Of a DNA stretch of 64,000 nucleotides, positions 7,913 to 15,712 are shown in pieces (position 1 is the first letter of the stretch; every line of letters starts with the position of its first letter). Made by a program: the position numbers and the translations under genes. The stretch spans positions 4,402,001-4,466,000 of the forward strand of contig NZ_CP065958.1 in NCBI RefSeq assembly GCF_041270065.1, written 5' to 3'. Under the pieces are notes generated by a model, which saw only the letters and a program-made list of their open reading frames with translations, was not told where the DNA came from and searched no databases. This DNA comes from Streptomyces fradiae. Its GTDB lineage: Bacteria; Actinomycetota; Actinomycetes; Streptomycetales; Streptomycetaceae.

Positions 7913-10468
7913 GTGGTGTTCGAACGGTTCCCTCCGTTCGCTGTCGAGGAGCATGCCCTGCGCAAGCGCACGCCTCAGCCAACCCGCAGACCGTCCTCCC
8001 TGTCCCTGGGACGAACCCTGCTGGTCGTCGCCTTCGTCCCCGCCGTCGCCCTGGTCGCCCTCTGGGCCGTCACGAGCGGGCAGGTCTTCCTCGACTTCCA
8101 GCGCCAGGCCGGACAGGGCCTGCTCGCCGAGAAGGCGGGCCAGCCCTCCAACCTCGTCTACTACAACCTCCAGGAGGAGCGGCGGCTCAGCGCCGAGGTC
8201 CTCCACGGGCACCGCGGGGCCGTCGCGGAGCTGAAGGCGCAGCGGGCCCGTACCGACGAGGCCGTCCGGCAGTTCCAGACGCTCTCCGACGTCTCCGAGG
8301 ACGGCGCGCCCCAGGAGGTCCTGGACGCGGTGGCCGGCGCGCGTTCCGCCATCGCCCGGCTCGACGCCCAGCGCTCCCTCGTGGACAGCGGCGACGAGGA
8401 CCAGCAGCAGGCGGTGTACGACTACTACACCGAGCTGATCGCGGTCGATCTCGACCTCTTCGCCGCCCTCAGCCACGTCGACAACGGGCGGATCACCACG
8501 CTCTCGCAGCCCCTCGTCGACCTCTTCCGCGTCAAGGAGATGATCTCCCGCTCGGACGCGCTGCTCTCGCGCGGCTGGGGCGACCGCGAGCTGAGCGTCC
8601 GCGAGTTCGCCGAGTTCCGGCAGCTCGTGTCCGCCCAGCCGCTCGTGTACGACACCGTCGTCGTGCCGTACCTCCCGCCGGACGAGAAGGCCCAGTGGGA
8701 CGCGATCGTCGACAGCCCGGAGTGGAAGAGCAAGACGGCCATCGAGAACGCCGTCCTGGCCCCGGGCCGAGTCGGCGCCGGCGGGACGGTGACCCTCACC
8801 GCCGACGAGGGCGCCTGGCGCACCGCCGTCGACAGCGTCGACGACCGCATCGCGGCGCTCCTCGAGTACCGTACCCAGAAGGTCGTGGACGAGGGCAAGG
8901 GCAGCGTCATGGCCCTGCTCCGGCGCATGGTGCTCACCACCCTCATCGGTCTGCTCGCCATCGGCGTCGTCATCACCGTCACCTGGCGCCTCACCCGCAC
9001 CCTGCGCGCCCGCATCGAACGCCTCCGCGAACAGGCCGAGGCCCTGGAGCACAGCCTGCCCGACATCGTCGAACGGCTCGGCCGGGGCGAACGCATCGAC
9101 GTCGAGGCCGAGGCCGAGGCGCTGCGCGTCCGCCAGGCCGAGCACGACCGCGCCGACGACGAGCTCACCCGCCTCGGCGAGGCCCTCAACCTCGCCCGCA
9201 CCAGCGCGCTCGAAGCCGCCGTCCGCCAGTCCGACCAGCACCGCGGCTTCGAGCGGCTGCTCCAGCGCATCGCCCGCCGCACCCAGCAGCTCATCGGCCA
9301 GCAGCTCAAGAAGCTGAACGACCTCGAGCACCGGCACGAGGACCCCGAGATCCTGGAGGACCTCTTCAGCCTCGACCACCTCACCGCCCGCCTGCGCCGT
9401 TACGAGGAGAACCTCGTCATCCTCGCGGGCGGCTCCCCGCACCGGCGCTGGCGCCGGCCGGTGGCGCTGCTCGACATCATGCGGTCCGCCCAGGGCGAGG
9501 TGCAGGACTACCGGCGCGTGATGCTCGACCTCGACGGCAGCCCCTGGATCGCGCCGCGCGCGGTCGGGCCGGTCACCCACGTCCTCGCCGAACTCATCGA
9601 GAACGCCCTGACGTTCTCCCGGCCGCCCAACCCCGTCGAGGTCCGCGCCACCCGCGTCGGCCGCGGCCTGGCGATCGAGGTCGAGGACCGGGGCCTCGGC
9701 ATGGAGGACACCCAACTCGCCGAGCTCAACGAGCTGATGGCCCGCCCGCCCCGGATGGACCTCCTCGCCCACACCGACGACATCCGGCTCGGCCTGCACG
9801 TGGTGTCCCGGCTGGCCGCGCAGCACGGGCTGCGGGTCGAGTTCCGCTCGTCGGTGTACGGGGGTACGCGCGCGGTCGTCCTCGTGCCCAACGAACTCCT
9901 GGCCGAGGCGGGGGAGGCGGGGGTGGCGCCTGAGGTCCCGGCCGTGCCCGTTGCGCCCGTCGTGCCTGTCGTCACCCCGCTGTCCCGGCCCGGCGGCCCC
10001 GACGAGGGGGCCCTGCCGACGCGCGGGCGCGGGCGGGCCATGGCCGAGGTGACCGGGCAGACCGGGCAGCACGCGATGCCGGTGGACCCGTACGCGTACG
10101 AGAGCCAGAGCCCGAGCCCGTACGGGAGCCAGAGCCCCGGCCCGTACGGGAGCCCAAGCCCGAGCCCGAGCCCGAGCCCGTACGCGTACGAGCAAGCCCC
10201 CGGCCCCGGCCCCGTGTCCGAGACGCCGTTGCCGCGCCGGGTCCGGCAGGCCAGCCTCGTCGACGAGCTGCGGGTCGACCCGGGCGAGGCGGCGCGGACC
10301 CGGACGGCGGCCCCGCCGGACTGGCGGTCCGACCCGATGCTGCGGCCCGCGCCCCGCCGCGCCGGGGCCACGATCGGGGCCTTCCAGCGCCGTTCGCGCG
10401 AGGCCCGCGCCGCCCAGACGCCGAACACCCCGTCCCCGTCCCCCTCCACGAGAGAAGACTGGTCATGA
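7913..10468 (+). CDS. cvnA: Conservon sensor histidine kinase-like protein CvnA
   Basis: 851 aa membrane protein. One transmembrane segment near residues 33-55, a long helical extracellular sensor of nitrate-sensing (NIT) type, and a second segment near residues 342-364. A non-canonical dimerisation region (LDHLTARLRRYEEN) and a HATPase domain follow, with N box (ELIENALTFS), DRGLGM and GGTRAVVLVP. The last 150 residues are low complexity, with YGSQSPGPYGSPSPSPSP repeats. In the known conservon family CvnA assembles with CvnB, C and D at the membrane in a G-protein-like switch controlling development or secondary metabolism. GTG 7913 or GTG 7916 may start it; the ribosome site is weak. It overlaps cvnB by ATGA. 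Confidence 0.88.
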   Translation: MVFERFPPFAVEEHALRKRTPQPTRRPSSLSLGRTLLVVAFVPAVALVALWAVTSGQVFLDFQRQAGQGLLAEKAGQPSNLVYYNLQEERRLSAEVLHGHRGAVAELKAQRARTDEAVRQFQTLSDVSEDGAPQEVLDAVAGARSAIARLDAQRSLVDSGDEDQQQAVYDYYTELIAVDLDLFAALSHVDNGRITTLSQPLVDLFRVKEMISRSDALLSRGWGDRELSVREFAEFRQLVSAQPLVYDTVVVPYLPPDEKAQWDAIVDSPEWKSKTAIENAVLAPGRVGAGGTVTLTADEGAWRTAVDSVDDRIAALLEYRTQKVVDEGKGSVMALLRRMVLTTLIGLLAIGVVITVTWRLTRTLRARIERLREQAEALEHSLPDIVERLGRGERIDVEAEAEALRVRQAEHDRADDELTRLGEALNLARTSALEAAVRQSDQHRGFERLLQRIARRTQQLIGQQLKKLNDLEHRHEDPEILEDLFSLDHLTARLRRYEENLVILAGGSPHRRWRRPVALLDIMRSAQGEVQDYRRVMLDLDGSPWIAPRAVGPVTHVLAELIENALTFSRPPNPVEVRATRVGRGLAIEVEDRGLGMEDTQLAELNELMARPPRMDLLAHTDDIRLGLHVVSRLAAQHGLRVEFRSSVYGGTRAVVLVPNELLAEAGEAGVAPEVPAVPVAPVVPVVTPLSRPGGPDEGALPTRGRGRAMAEVTGQTGQHAMPVDPYAYESQSPSPYGSQSPGPYGSPSPSPSPSPYAYEQAPGPGPVSETPLPRRVRQASLVDELRVDPGEAARTRTAAPPDWRSDPMLRPAPRRAGATIGAFQRRSREARAAQTPNTPSPSPSTREDWS

Positions 10469-10908
10469 CCCGCACCACCGCCACCCACCAGGAGCTGGAC
10501 TGGCTGCTCGACGGACTGGTGGAGTCCGTCGCCGAGACCCGCAGCGCCGTGCTGCTCTCCGACGACGGGCTGGTCATCAGCCACTCCCAGTCCCTCGACC
10601 GGGCCTCCGCCGAACGGCTTGCCGCTATCTGCACCGGGCAGCAGAGCCTGGCGCGCGGGGTCGGCCAGCTCTTCGACGGCGGCGCGGTCCACCAGGTCAT
10701 CGTGGAGCTCTCCGAGCTCTGGCTCTTCATCATCTCGGCGGGGCAGGGCAGCCACCTCGCCGTCGTCGCCTCCCAGGAGGTGGACGCGGAGGTCATGTCC
10801 CTCTCGATGCACAACCTCGTCCAGCAGGTCGGCCAGAAGCTGGGCACCCCGGCCCGGTCCGCGTTCGACGCCTTCGGTACGGGCACCCAGGCCGGGCCCC
10901 TCGGATGA
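10465..10908 (+). CDS. cvnB: Roadblock/LC7 domain protein CvnB
   Basis: 147 aa with a roadblock/LC7 fold (ELDWLLDGLVESVAETRSAVLLSDDGL, then HLAVVASQEVDAEVMSLSMHNLVQQVG). In conservons this small protein is thought to regulate the partner GTPase CvnD. Its ATG overlaps the stop of cvnA, and its stop overlaps the start of cvnC, so the four proteins are made from one coupled mRNA. Confidence 0.92.
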   Translation: MTRTTATHQELDWLLDGLVESVAETRSAVLLSDDGLVISHSQSLDRASAERLAAICTGQQSLARGVGQLFDGGAVHQVIVELSELWLFIISAGQGSHLAVVASQEVDAEVMSLSMHNLVQQVGQKLGTPARSAFDAFGTGTQAGPLG

Positions 10909-11336
10909 GCACCGGCTGGGAGCAGGGCCCCGAGGACACCTACAGGGAGGACGGGTACGAGGACGACTCGGGCACGATGGTCCGCCCGTACACCGTGACC
11001 CGTGGCCGGACCGCGCCCGAACGGGACGACTTCACCCTCATCACGGTGGTCACCACCGTCGAGGAGCCGGTCGACGAGTTCGGCCGGCCGCTCCGCCCCC
11101 AGCGGCTCCAGCCCGAACACCGGCTGATCCTCGACCACTGCCGGCGCTCCCTGGCGCTCGCGGAGGTGGCCGCCGCCCTCGGCCTCCCCGTGTCGGTGAC
11201 CAAGATCCTGCTCGGCGACCTGGTCGGCCTCGGCCTGATCACCGCCCGCGCACCGCTGTCGGTGGCCCGGGCGGCCGGCGGTGGATACCCGCACAGCCTG
11301 CTGGCCGCCGTCCGCGACGGAATCCGGAGACTCTGA
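10905..11336 (+). CDS. cvnC: DUF742 protein CvnC
   Basis: 143 aa. The C-terminal half is a DUF742 winged-helix-like domain (PEHRLILDHCRRSLALAEVAAALGLPVSVTKILLGDLVGLGLI). The N-terminal half is acidic and ends in RPYTVTRGRT, typical of CvnC proteins. It is part of the conservon complex; the exact role is not established. Start ATG overlaps the cvnB stop. Confidence 0.92.
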   Translation: MSTGWEQGPEDTYREDGYEDDSGTMVRPYTVTRGRTAPERDDFTLITVVTTVEEPVDEFGRPLRPQRLQPEHRLILDHCRRSLALAEVAAALGLPVSVTKILLGDLVGLGLITARAPLSVARAAGGGYPHSLLAAVRDGIRRL

Positions 11337-11341
11337 CACCC

Positions 11342-11917
11342 ATGATCAACCCCACTGCGGCCCCCGCTGCCCCCGCCGCCGTCAAGATCCTCGTGGCGGG
11401 CGGCTTCGGCGTCGGCAAGACCACCCTGGTCGGTACGGTCAGCGAGGTCACCCCGCTGCGCACCGAGGAGTACCTCACCTCCGCCAGCGTCGGCGTCGAC
11501 GACCTGGCGGGCGTCGGCGCCAAGGAGACGACCACCGTCGCCCTGGACTTCGGCCGGATCACGATCAGCGACGAGGTCGTGGTCTACCTCTTCGGCACCC
11601 CCGGCCAGGAACGCTTCTGGTTCATGTGGAACGACCTGGTCAACGGCGCGCTCGGCGGTGTGGTCATCGCCGACACCCGCCGCCTCGACACGAGTTTCGC
11701 CTCGATCGACTTCTTCGAGAGCCGCGGGATCCCGTTCGTCGTCGCCATCAACTGCTTCCACGGCATCAACACCCGTACGCCGGAGGAGATCCGGGCTGCG
11801 CTCGACCTCGACCCGCAGGTCCCGCTCCTCATCGGCGACGTACGGCAGCGCGCCTTCGGCAAGGAGACGCTGCTGGCCCTCGTCGACCACCTGATGAGCC
11901 TCCCGACCCCGGTCTGA
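11342..11917 (+). CDS. cvnD: Conservon GTPase CvnD
   Basis: 191 aa small GTPase. P-loop GGFGVGKT around residues 20-27, switch II FGTPGQERF, and the CvnD-typical replacement of the NKxD motif by NCFH. It starts at ATG 11342, five bases after the cvnC stop. In the family it cycles GDP/GTP under control of CvnB and interacts with the membrane CvnA complex. Confidence 0.93.
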   Translation: MINPTAAPAAPAAVKILVAGGFGVGKTTLVGTVSEVTPLRTEEYLTSASVGVDDLAGVGAKETTTVALDFGRITISDEVVVYLFGTPGQERFWFMWNDLVNGALGGVVIADTRRLDTSFASIDFFESRGIPFVVAINCFHGINTRTPEEIRAALDLDPQVPLLIGDVRQRAFGKETLLALVDHLMSLPTPV

Positions 11918-11970
11918 TCCCTTTCACCTCCCCATCACCCGTACGACAACTGCCCCTGGAGGCATCCGAG

Positions 11971-13122
11971 ATGGCATCCCCCGCGTCGTCCGCGTCCCCG
12001 CTTCGCGTCCTCGTCCACGGCGGCGGCATAGGCGGCCTCACCCTCGCCGTGCTCCTCGCCGGGCGCGGCCACACCGTGGAGGTCGTCGAGGTCCGCGACG
12101 AGCTGGACGCGCTCGGCGTGGGCATCATCCAGCCCTCCAACGCCCTGCACGTCATGCGCGAGGCCGGGCTGCTCGACGCCTGCCTCGACGCCGGCTTCGA
12201 GTGGGAGATCCTGACCATCGCGGACCCGGCCGGCACCCCGCGCGCCGAGATCCCGCAGCCCCGGATGGACGACGCCCCGCCCGCCAACGGCATCCCGCGC
12301 CCCGCGCTCGCCGCCCTCCTCGCCGACGCCGCCCGCGCGGCCGGTGCCGTGATCCGCTTCGGCGCGACCATCGCGACGCTGGACGACGACGGCGCGGGCG
12401 TCGACGTGACGCTCACCGACGGCTCCGCCGGGCGCTGGGACCTCGTCGTCGGCTTCGACGGCATCGGCTCCCCGCTTCGTACCCGCCTGTACGGCGACCG
12501 CTACACCCCCGAGTACACCGGCTTCGCCAACTGGCGGGTCACCGTGCCGCGGCTGCCGCAGGTCCGGGGCGTGGTGATGTGCATGGCGGGCCAGGAGTCG
12601 AAGGCCCTGCTCACCCCGATCACGGACGAACTCATGTACCTGGGTGCGGTGTTGGCCGAGGGGGAGGACTTCCGTCCCGGCCCGGACACCGCCCACGAGG
12701 AGCTCGCGAAGCGGCTCGCCGCGTTCACCGGCCCGATCGCCGAGGCCCTCGCCGCCGTCACCGACCCGGCGTCCGTCGTCTACACCCGGATCTCCCAGGT
12801 GACCGTCGAGGACCCCTGGCACGTCGGCCGCGTGGTCCTCGCCGGCGACGCCGCCCACGCCTCCACCCCGCACCTCGCCCAGGGCGCGGCGATGGCCGTC
12901 GAGGACGCCCTCGTCCTCGCCGACTCCCTCCGCGACGAGGAGTCCGTCCCCGCGGCCCTCACCGCCTGGGAGGCGCGGCGCCGCCCCCGCGCCCTCTGGG
13001 TCCAGGCGCTCTCCCGCGCCGTCCTCAAGCAGGAGACGGGCACCCCGACCACCCCGGAGGAGGACGACCTCCTCAAGATCGGCGTCCCGGGCGCCGCCCA
13101 CGTCCTGGTCAAGCCCTACTGA
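11971..13122 (+). CDS. FAD-dependent monooxygenase
   Basis: 383 aa class A flavin monooxygenase. Rossmann FAD motif GGGIGG near residue 18, the middle motif DLVVGFDGIGSPLR, and the ribityl-binding GDAAHASTPHLAQGAAMAVEDA. It hydroxylates an aromatic or similar substrate using NAD(P)H and O2; the substrate is unknown. It starts 53 bases after cvnD behind a GGAGG site, so it may be read with the conservon. Some conservons carry a cytochrome P450 at this place; a flavin oxygenase here would be an analogue, which is inference. Confidence 0.88.
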   Translation: MASPASSASPLRVLVHGGGIGGLTLAVLLAGRGHTVEVVEVRDELDALGVGIIQPSNALHVMREAGLLDACLDAGFEWEILTIADPAGTPRAEIPQPRMDDAPPANGIPRPALAALLADAARAAGAVIRFGATIATLDDDGAGVDVTLTDGSAGRWDLVVGFDGIGSPLRTRLYGDRYTPEYTGFANWRVTVPRLPQVRGVVMCMAGQESKALLTPITDELMYLGAVLAEGEDFRPGPDTAHEELAKRLAAFTGPIAEALAAVTDPASVVYTRISQVTVEDPWHVGRVVLAGDAAHASTPHLAQGAAMAVEDALVLADSLRDEESVPAALTAWEARRRPRALWVQALSRAVLKQETGTPTTPEEDDLLKIGVPGAAHVLVKPY

Positions 13123-13129
13123 CGAGGAC

Positions 13130-13195
13130 ACCCCCGGGACCACCGACACCACCGGGACCACCGACACCACCGGGACCCCCGGGACCACCGGGTCG
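13130..13195. repeat. Short GGGACCACCGACACCACC tandem repeats
   Basis: Between the monooxygenase and the convergent hemopexin gene, the 18-base unit GGGACCACCGACACCACC occurs twice in tandem, followed by degenerate GGGACCCCC and GGGACCACC units. It is not coding and no terminator hairpin is obvious. Confidence 0.7.
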
Positions 13196-13198
13196 GCG

Positions 13199-14536
13199 TC
13201 ACGGCAGGTTCGTGACGCCGATCTGCATGTGGATGTGGTTCTGGTGCTGCTGCGCGAGCCCGTGGTCCTTGTGGTCCGGGTAGACCACGAAGCCGCCCTC
13301 GGCCAGTTCCGGCATGGGCCACTTGTTGTTCGCGCCGATGGCCCTGCCCTCGCACTCGTACGTACCGAATCGGAAGGCCGTCGTGAACAGTCCGTACGCG
13401 AGCGGGTCGAGCGCCGGCGTGATGCGGACGACGCCCGGCTGCTGGAACCCGGGTGGCAGGTCGCCCCAGTGCTTCTGGATCGACCGGGTGAACGCGGTCC
13501 CGTCCACCTCGCCCTTGATCCCCGAGAGGTCGATCGCCCGGCCCTGGTTGTGGCAGTCGTTGGGGTGGGCGGGGTTGCCGTGGCCGATGCCCAGGTGGAG
13601 GAGTTCGGCGACGTCCGGCTTCGAGGCGTTGATCCAGCGGGTGAGGCGGTACAGCGCGATCAGCATGCGCTGGTCGAGGTTGTCGATGACGTTGGACGCC
13701 GGGGCGATCTGGTTGGTGTAGCGGATGCCGTCGAAGGACGGCGGGCTCACCACCACGCGCTGGCCGGGCGTGGGCGACACGATCCCGCTCCCGCCCGTGC
13801 CGTCGACGAACGGGGGGCTCTTGAGGGTCAGCTTGCCGCGCCGCAGCAGGTCGGCCATCAGCCCGTTGGCCTGCTCCTTGGTGAGCAGCCGGGCCGCGGT
13901 CACCCCGCCCGAGGGCGTCGGCGCGAGCCGGAAGGAGGCGTCGAGCGGGCCGCTCGCGTCGACCGCGTCGGCGTCCACGTCGAAGCGCTGGTACTGCCCG
14001 CCGCGGAAGAAGTACGCGTACCGCCCGCCCGGGTAGGCCACGGCGTCGACGCCCGAGGGGAACACCCCGGTCCAGTTGCCGGCGATCGGGCGCGGGTAAT
14101 CGGGGTCGACCCGGTCGGCGGTGATGTCGTACCGCGCGTAATGGGCACCCTTGAAGAGGTACAGCTTGCCGTTTCCCCAGTTCACGGCCGCGTCGATGCC
14201 GGTGCGCCAGTCGGGGCCGCCGTCCGAGCCGTCGGGGAGCCCGGGCCAGCCGGCCGCGAGCGTGAAGGGCGTGTGGGGCGGCAGGTAGTCCGGATCCACC
14301 CGGTCGGAGGGCTCGTCGTAGCGCAGGTACGTGGCGCCGGTGAAGGCGTACGCCTTGTCCGCGCCCCACCACACGAAGCCGTCCGGCGAGCGGGGCAGCC
14401 CGGGCCACTTGGAGAGCGGCTGCCCGGAGGCCACGAGGAGGCCGCTCACCGAGTCGTAGCGGGCGTAGGTGTCGTCGTCGTAGAACAGATACGTCTTGTC
14501 GTTCGGCCAGGAGACGGCCGTTCGGAGGCTGGCCAT
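13199..14536 (-). CDS. Hemopexin-repeat protein with M15-like peptidase domain
   Basis: 445 aa. The first 210 residues are four hemopexin-like blades (KTYLFYDDDTYARYD, KAYAFTGATYLRYD, KLYLFKGAHYARYD, RYAYFFRGGQYQRFD), each followed by DxxY/P turns. The C-terminal half contains HLGIGHGNPAH, CHNQGRAIDL and HQNHIHMQIG, which resemble the metal ligands of D,D-peptidase/M15 (VanY, endolysin) folds. No signal peptide is present. The start is the ATG at 14536. The function is unknown; a carbohydrate- or protein-binding propeller coupled to a cell-wall or peptide hydrolase is an inference. It lies downstream of a hairpin that separates it from the peptide genes. Confidence 0.75.
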   Translation of the reverse strand: MASLRTAVSWPNDKTYLFYDDDTYARYDSVSGLLVASGQPLSKWPGLPRSPDGFVWWGADKAYAFTGATYLRYDEPSDRVDPDYLPPHTPFTLAAGWPGLPDGSDGGPDWRTGIDAAVNWGNGKLYLFKGAHYARYDITADRVDPDYPRPIAGNWTGVFPSGVDAVAYPGGRYAYFFRGGQYQRFDVDADAVDASGPLDASFRLAPTPSGGVTAARLLTKEQANGLMADLLRRGKLTLKSPPFVDGTGGSGIVSPTPGQRVVVSPPSFDGIRYTNQIAPASNVIDNLDQRMLIALYRLTRWINASKPDVAELLHLGIGHGNPAHPNDCHNQGRAIDLSGIKGEVDGTAFTRSIQKHWGDLPPGFQQPGVVRITPALDPLAYGLFTTAFRFGTYECEGRAIGANNKWPMPELAEGGFVVYPDHKDHGLAQQHQNHIHMQIGVTNLP

Positions 14537-14583
14537 GGTCTCGGCTCCGTTCCTTCCGATCCCTTACGGTTCCTTCTGGTTCC

Positions 14584-14610
14584 ATCCGGCGGGGCCGGGC
14601 CGCCGGATGC
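14584..14610 (-). terminator. Hairpin after the small-peptide operon
   Basis: CATCCGGCGG and its perfect complement CCGCCGGATG form a ten-base-pair stem around a seven-base loop, about 45 bases beyond the stop of the last peptide gene. No U-tract follows, as is common in Streptomyces. Confidence 0.6.
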
Positions 14611-14652
14611 TCGGCCCGGCCCCTTCCCTTTCCCTCACAGGGTTCAGAGGAC

Positions 14653-14886
14653 TCACAGGACGCCGGTCCACCGGCACCCTCCTGTCGGTGCGCACGTCCA
14701 GCCGCGCCCGTACCCGTGCACGAGAGGCGCGGGGTCGGCGGGCAGATACCCGAAGGGGCCCTGCGGCGGCTGGTGCACCAGGAACTCAGGAAAGCCCGGG
14801 GGATGGGCTATGACGACGATGCGGAACGGCAGGTAGTGCTCCCGCCGGTCCACCGACGGTGCCTGTTTCGGCAGATCGAGTCGCAT
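14653..14886 (-). CDS. Putative RiPP precursor peptide A (two C-terminal cysteines)
   Basis: 77 aa, ATG at 14886 behind GAGGAAG. The N-terminus MRLDLPKQAPSVDR matches the internal LRLQLPQQSAPVRR of peptides B and C, which suggests a shared recognition element. The C-terminus is GYGRGWTCAPTGGCRWTGVL, rich in Gly, Trp and Cys and with two cysteines six residues apart. Not recognised as a known precursor family. It is the last gene of a same-strand group below the PatA/PatG-like protease. Confidence 0.6.
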   Translation of the reverse strand: MRLDLPKQAPSVDRREHYLPFRIVVIAHPPGFPEFLVHQPPQGPFGYLPADPAPLVHGYGRGWTCAPTGGCRWTGVL

Positions 14887-14958
14887 GGTGCTTCCTCGGA
14901 TCGGGCGGGACCGGACCGGGTACGTGCCCCGGCGCCGGCCCCGCCGATGATGCGGGAC

Positions 14959-15165
14959 TCAGAACGGGAACAGGTCGTCGATGGTCTGGCCCAGAACGTT
15001 GAACAGACCGCTCGCCGCGGCGCCGTCGGAGGCGTCGTGGCCTTCGGGCCGGCGTCCTCGCCGTACGGGTGCGGACTGCTGGGGCAGCTGAAGACGGAGC
15101 TGTCCGGGAGCGGACCGGCGGGGCGTGCCGGCGCCGCCGTCCTCGTCGTGGATTGCTTCGAACAT
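14959..15165 (-). CDS. Putative RiPP precursor peptide B
   Basis: 68 aa from ATG 15165, preceded by AGGAG. Paralogue of peptide C: both have an acidic N-terminus, GTPRRS, GQLRLQLPQQSAPV, a basic RG/PEG segment, SDGAAASGL and a terminal amphipathic tail ending in PF (here FNVLGQTIDDLFPF). No cysteine is present. The conserved front and variable tail suit a leader/core arrangement cleaved by the adjacent protease, but no modification is proven. Confidence 0.65.
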   Translation of the reverse strand: MFEAIHDEDGGAGTPRRSAPGQLRLQLPQQSAPVRRGRRPEGHDASDGAAASGLFNVLGQTIDDLFPF

Positions 15166-15237
15166 CGTGCTCTCCTTTCCTCTCGCCCCCCTGGTCGCCC
15201 CCCTGGTCGCCCCCGTGGTCACCCGCCTGGGGCGTCC

Positions 15238-15447
15238 TCAGAACGGCAGGACGTTGTCGAGCAGGCCGCCCAGCTTGCCGAGCAGGCCGCTGGCTGCCGC
15301 GCCGTCGGAGGTGCCCCAGCCCTCGGGGTGCTTGCCGCGCTGGACAGGTGCCGACTGCTGGGGGAGCTGGAGCCGGAGCTGTCCGGCGGGGGACCGGCGG
15401 GGCGTGCCGCTGCCGGCGTCGTGGGTGGTGTGGGTCTCGTCGAACAT
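15238..15447 (-). CDS. Putative RiPP precursor peptide C
   Basis: 69 aa from ATG 15447 with GAGAAAGGA upstream; a GTG three bases earlier is also possible. About 60 percent identical to peptide B by eye, including GTPRRS, GQLRLQLPQQSAPV and SDGAAASGL. The tail LGKLGGLLDNVLPF keeps the hydrophobic pattern and terminal PF of peptide B. Duplicate precursor genes of this kind are common in RiPP loci. Confidence 0.65.
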   Translation of the reverse strand: MFDETHTTHDAGSGTPRRSPAGQLRLQLPQQSAPVQRGKHPEGWGTSDGAAASGLLGKLGGLLDNVLPF

Positions 15448-15487
15448 CACGGTGTCCTTTCTCTACAGCTTGTTCTCTACGGCTCGG

Positions 15488-15679
15488 TCAGGTGGCCACG
15501 CCGTAACTGCCGTAGCACATCTGCCTGGCCGGGCCGGTCAGGGTGGCGCAGGGGGACTTGGCGGCCCCGACGCCGGTACGGGGGCCGGTGCCGGCCTCGT
15601 GCTCGTCGCGGCGGACGGGCCGGACCTGGAGGGGTGGTGCTCCCGCGTGGGTGGGGTGGGGAGTGCGCCGGGTGTTCAT
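15488..15679 (-). CDS. Putative RiPP precursor peptide D (two C-terminal cysteines)
   Basis: 63 aa, ATG 15679 behind GAGGAG. The N-terminal half is basic and Pro-rich with PLQVRPVRRDE, a weak match to the LQLPQQSAPVRR element of peptides B and C. The C-terminus is KSPCATLTGPARQMCYGSYGVAT, with two cysteines and a Gly/Tyr end that recalls peptide A. It begins 34 bases after the protease gene stop, so it is likely on the same transcript. Confidence 0.6.
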   Translation of the reverse strand: MNTRRTPHPTHAGAPPLQVRPVRRDEHEAGTGPRTGVGAAKSPCATLTGPARQMCYGSYGVAT

Positions 15680-15712
15680 GGGGTTCTCCTCTCGCGGGTG
15701 TGACCTTGTGGG

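Noticed and set aside
10087-10190. Structural DNA repeat element in cvnA 3' part
   Set aside because: The repeats encode the Ser/Pro/Tyr-rich tail in frame and are explained as low-complexity coding sequence.
7784-10195. 803-codon minus-strand frame
   Set aside because: Antisense of cvnA, rich in Asp-Gly-Glu-Val repeats, with no recognisable domain.
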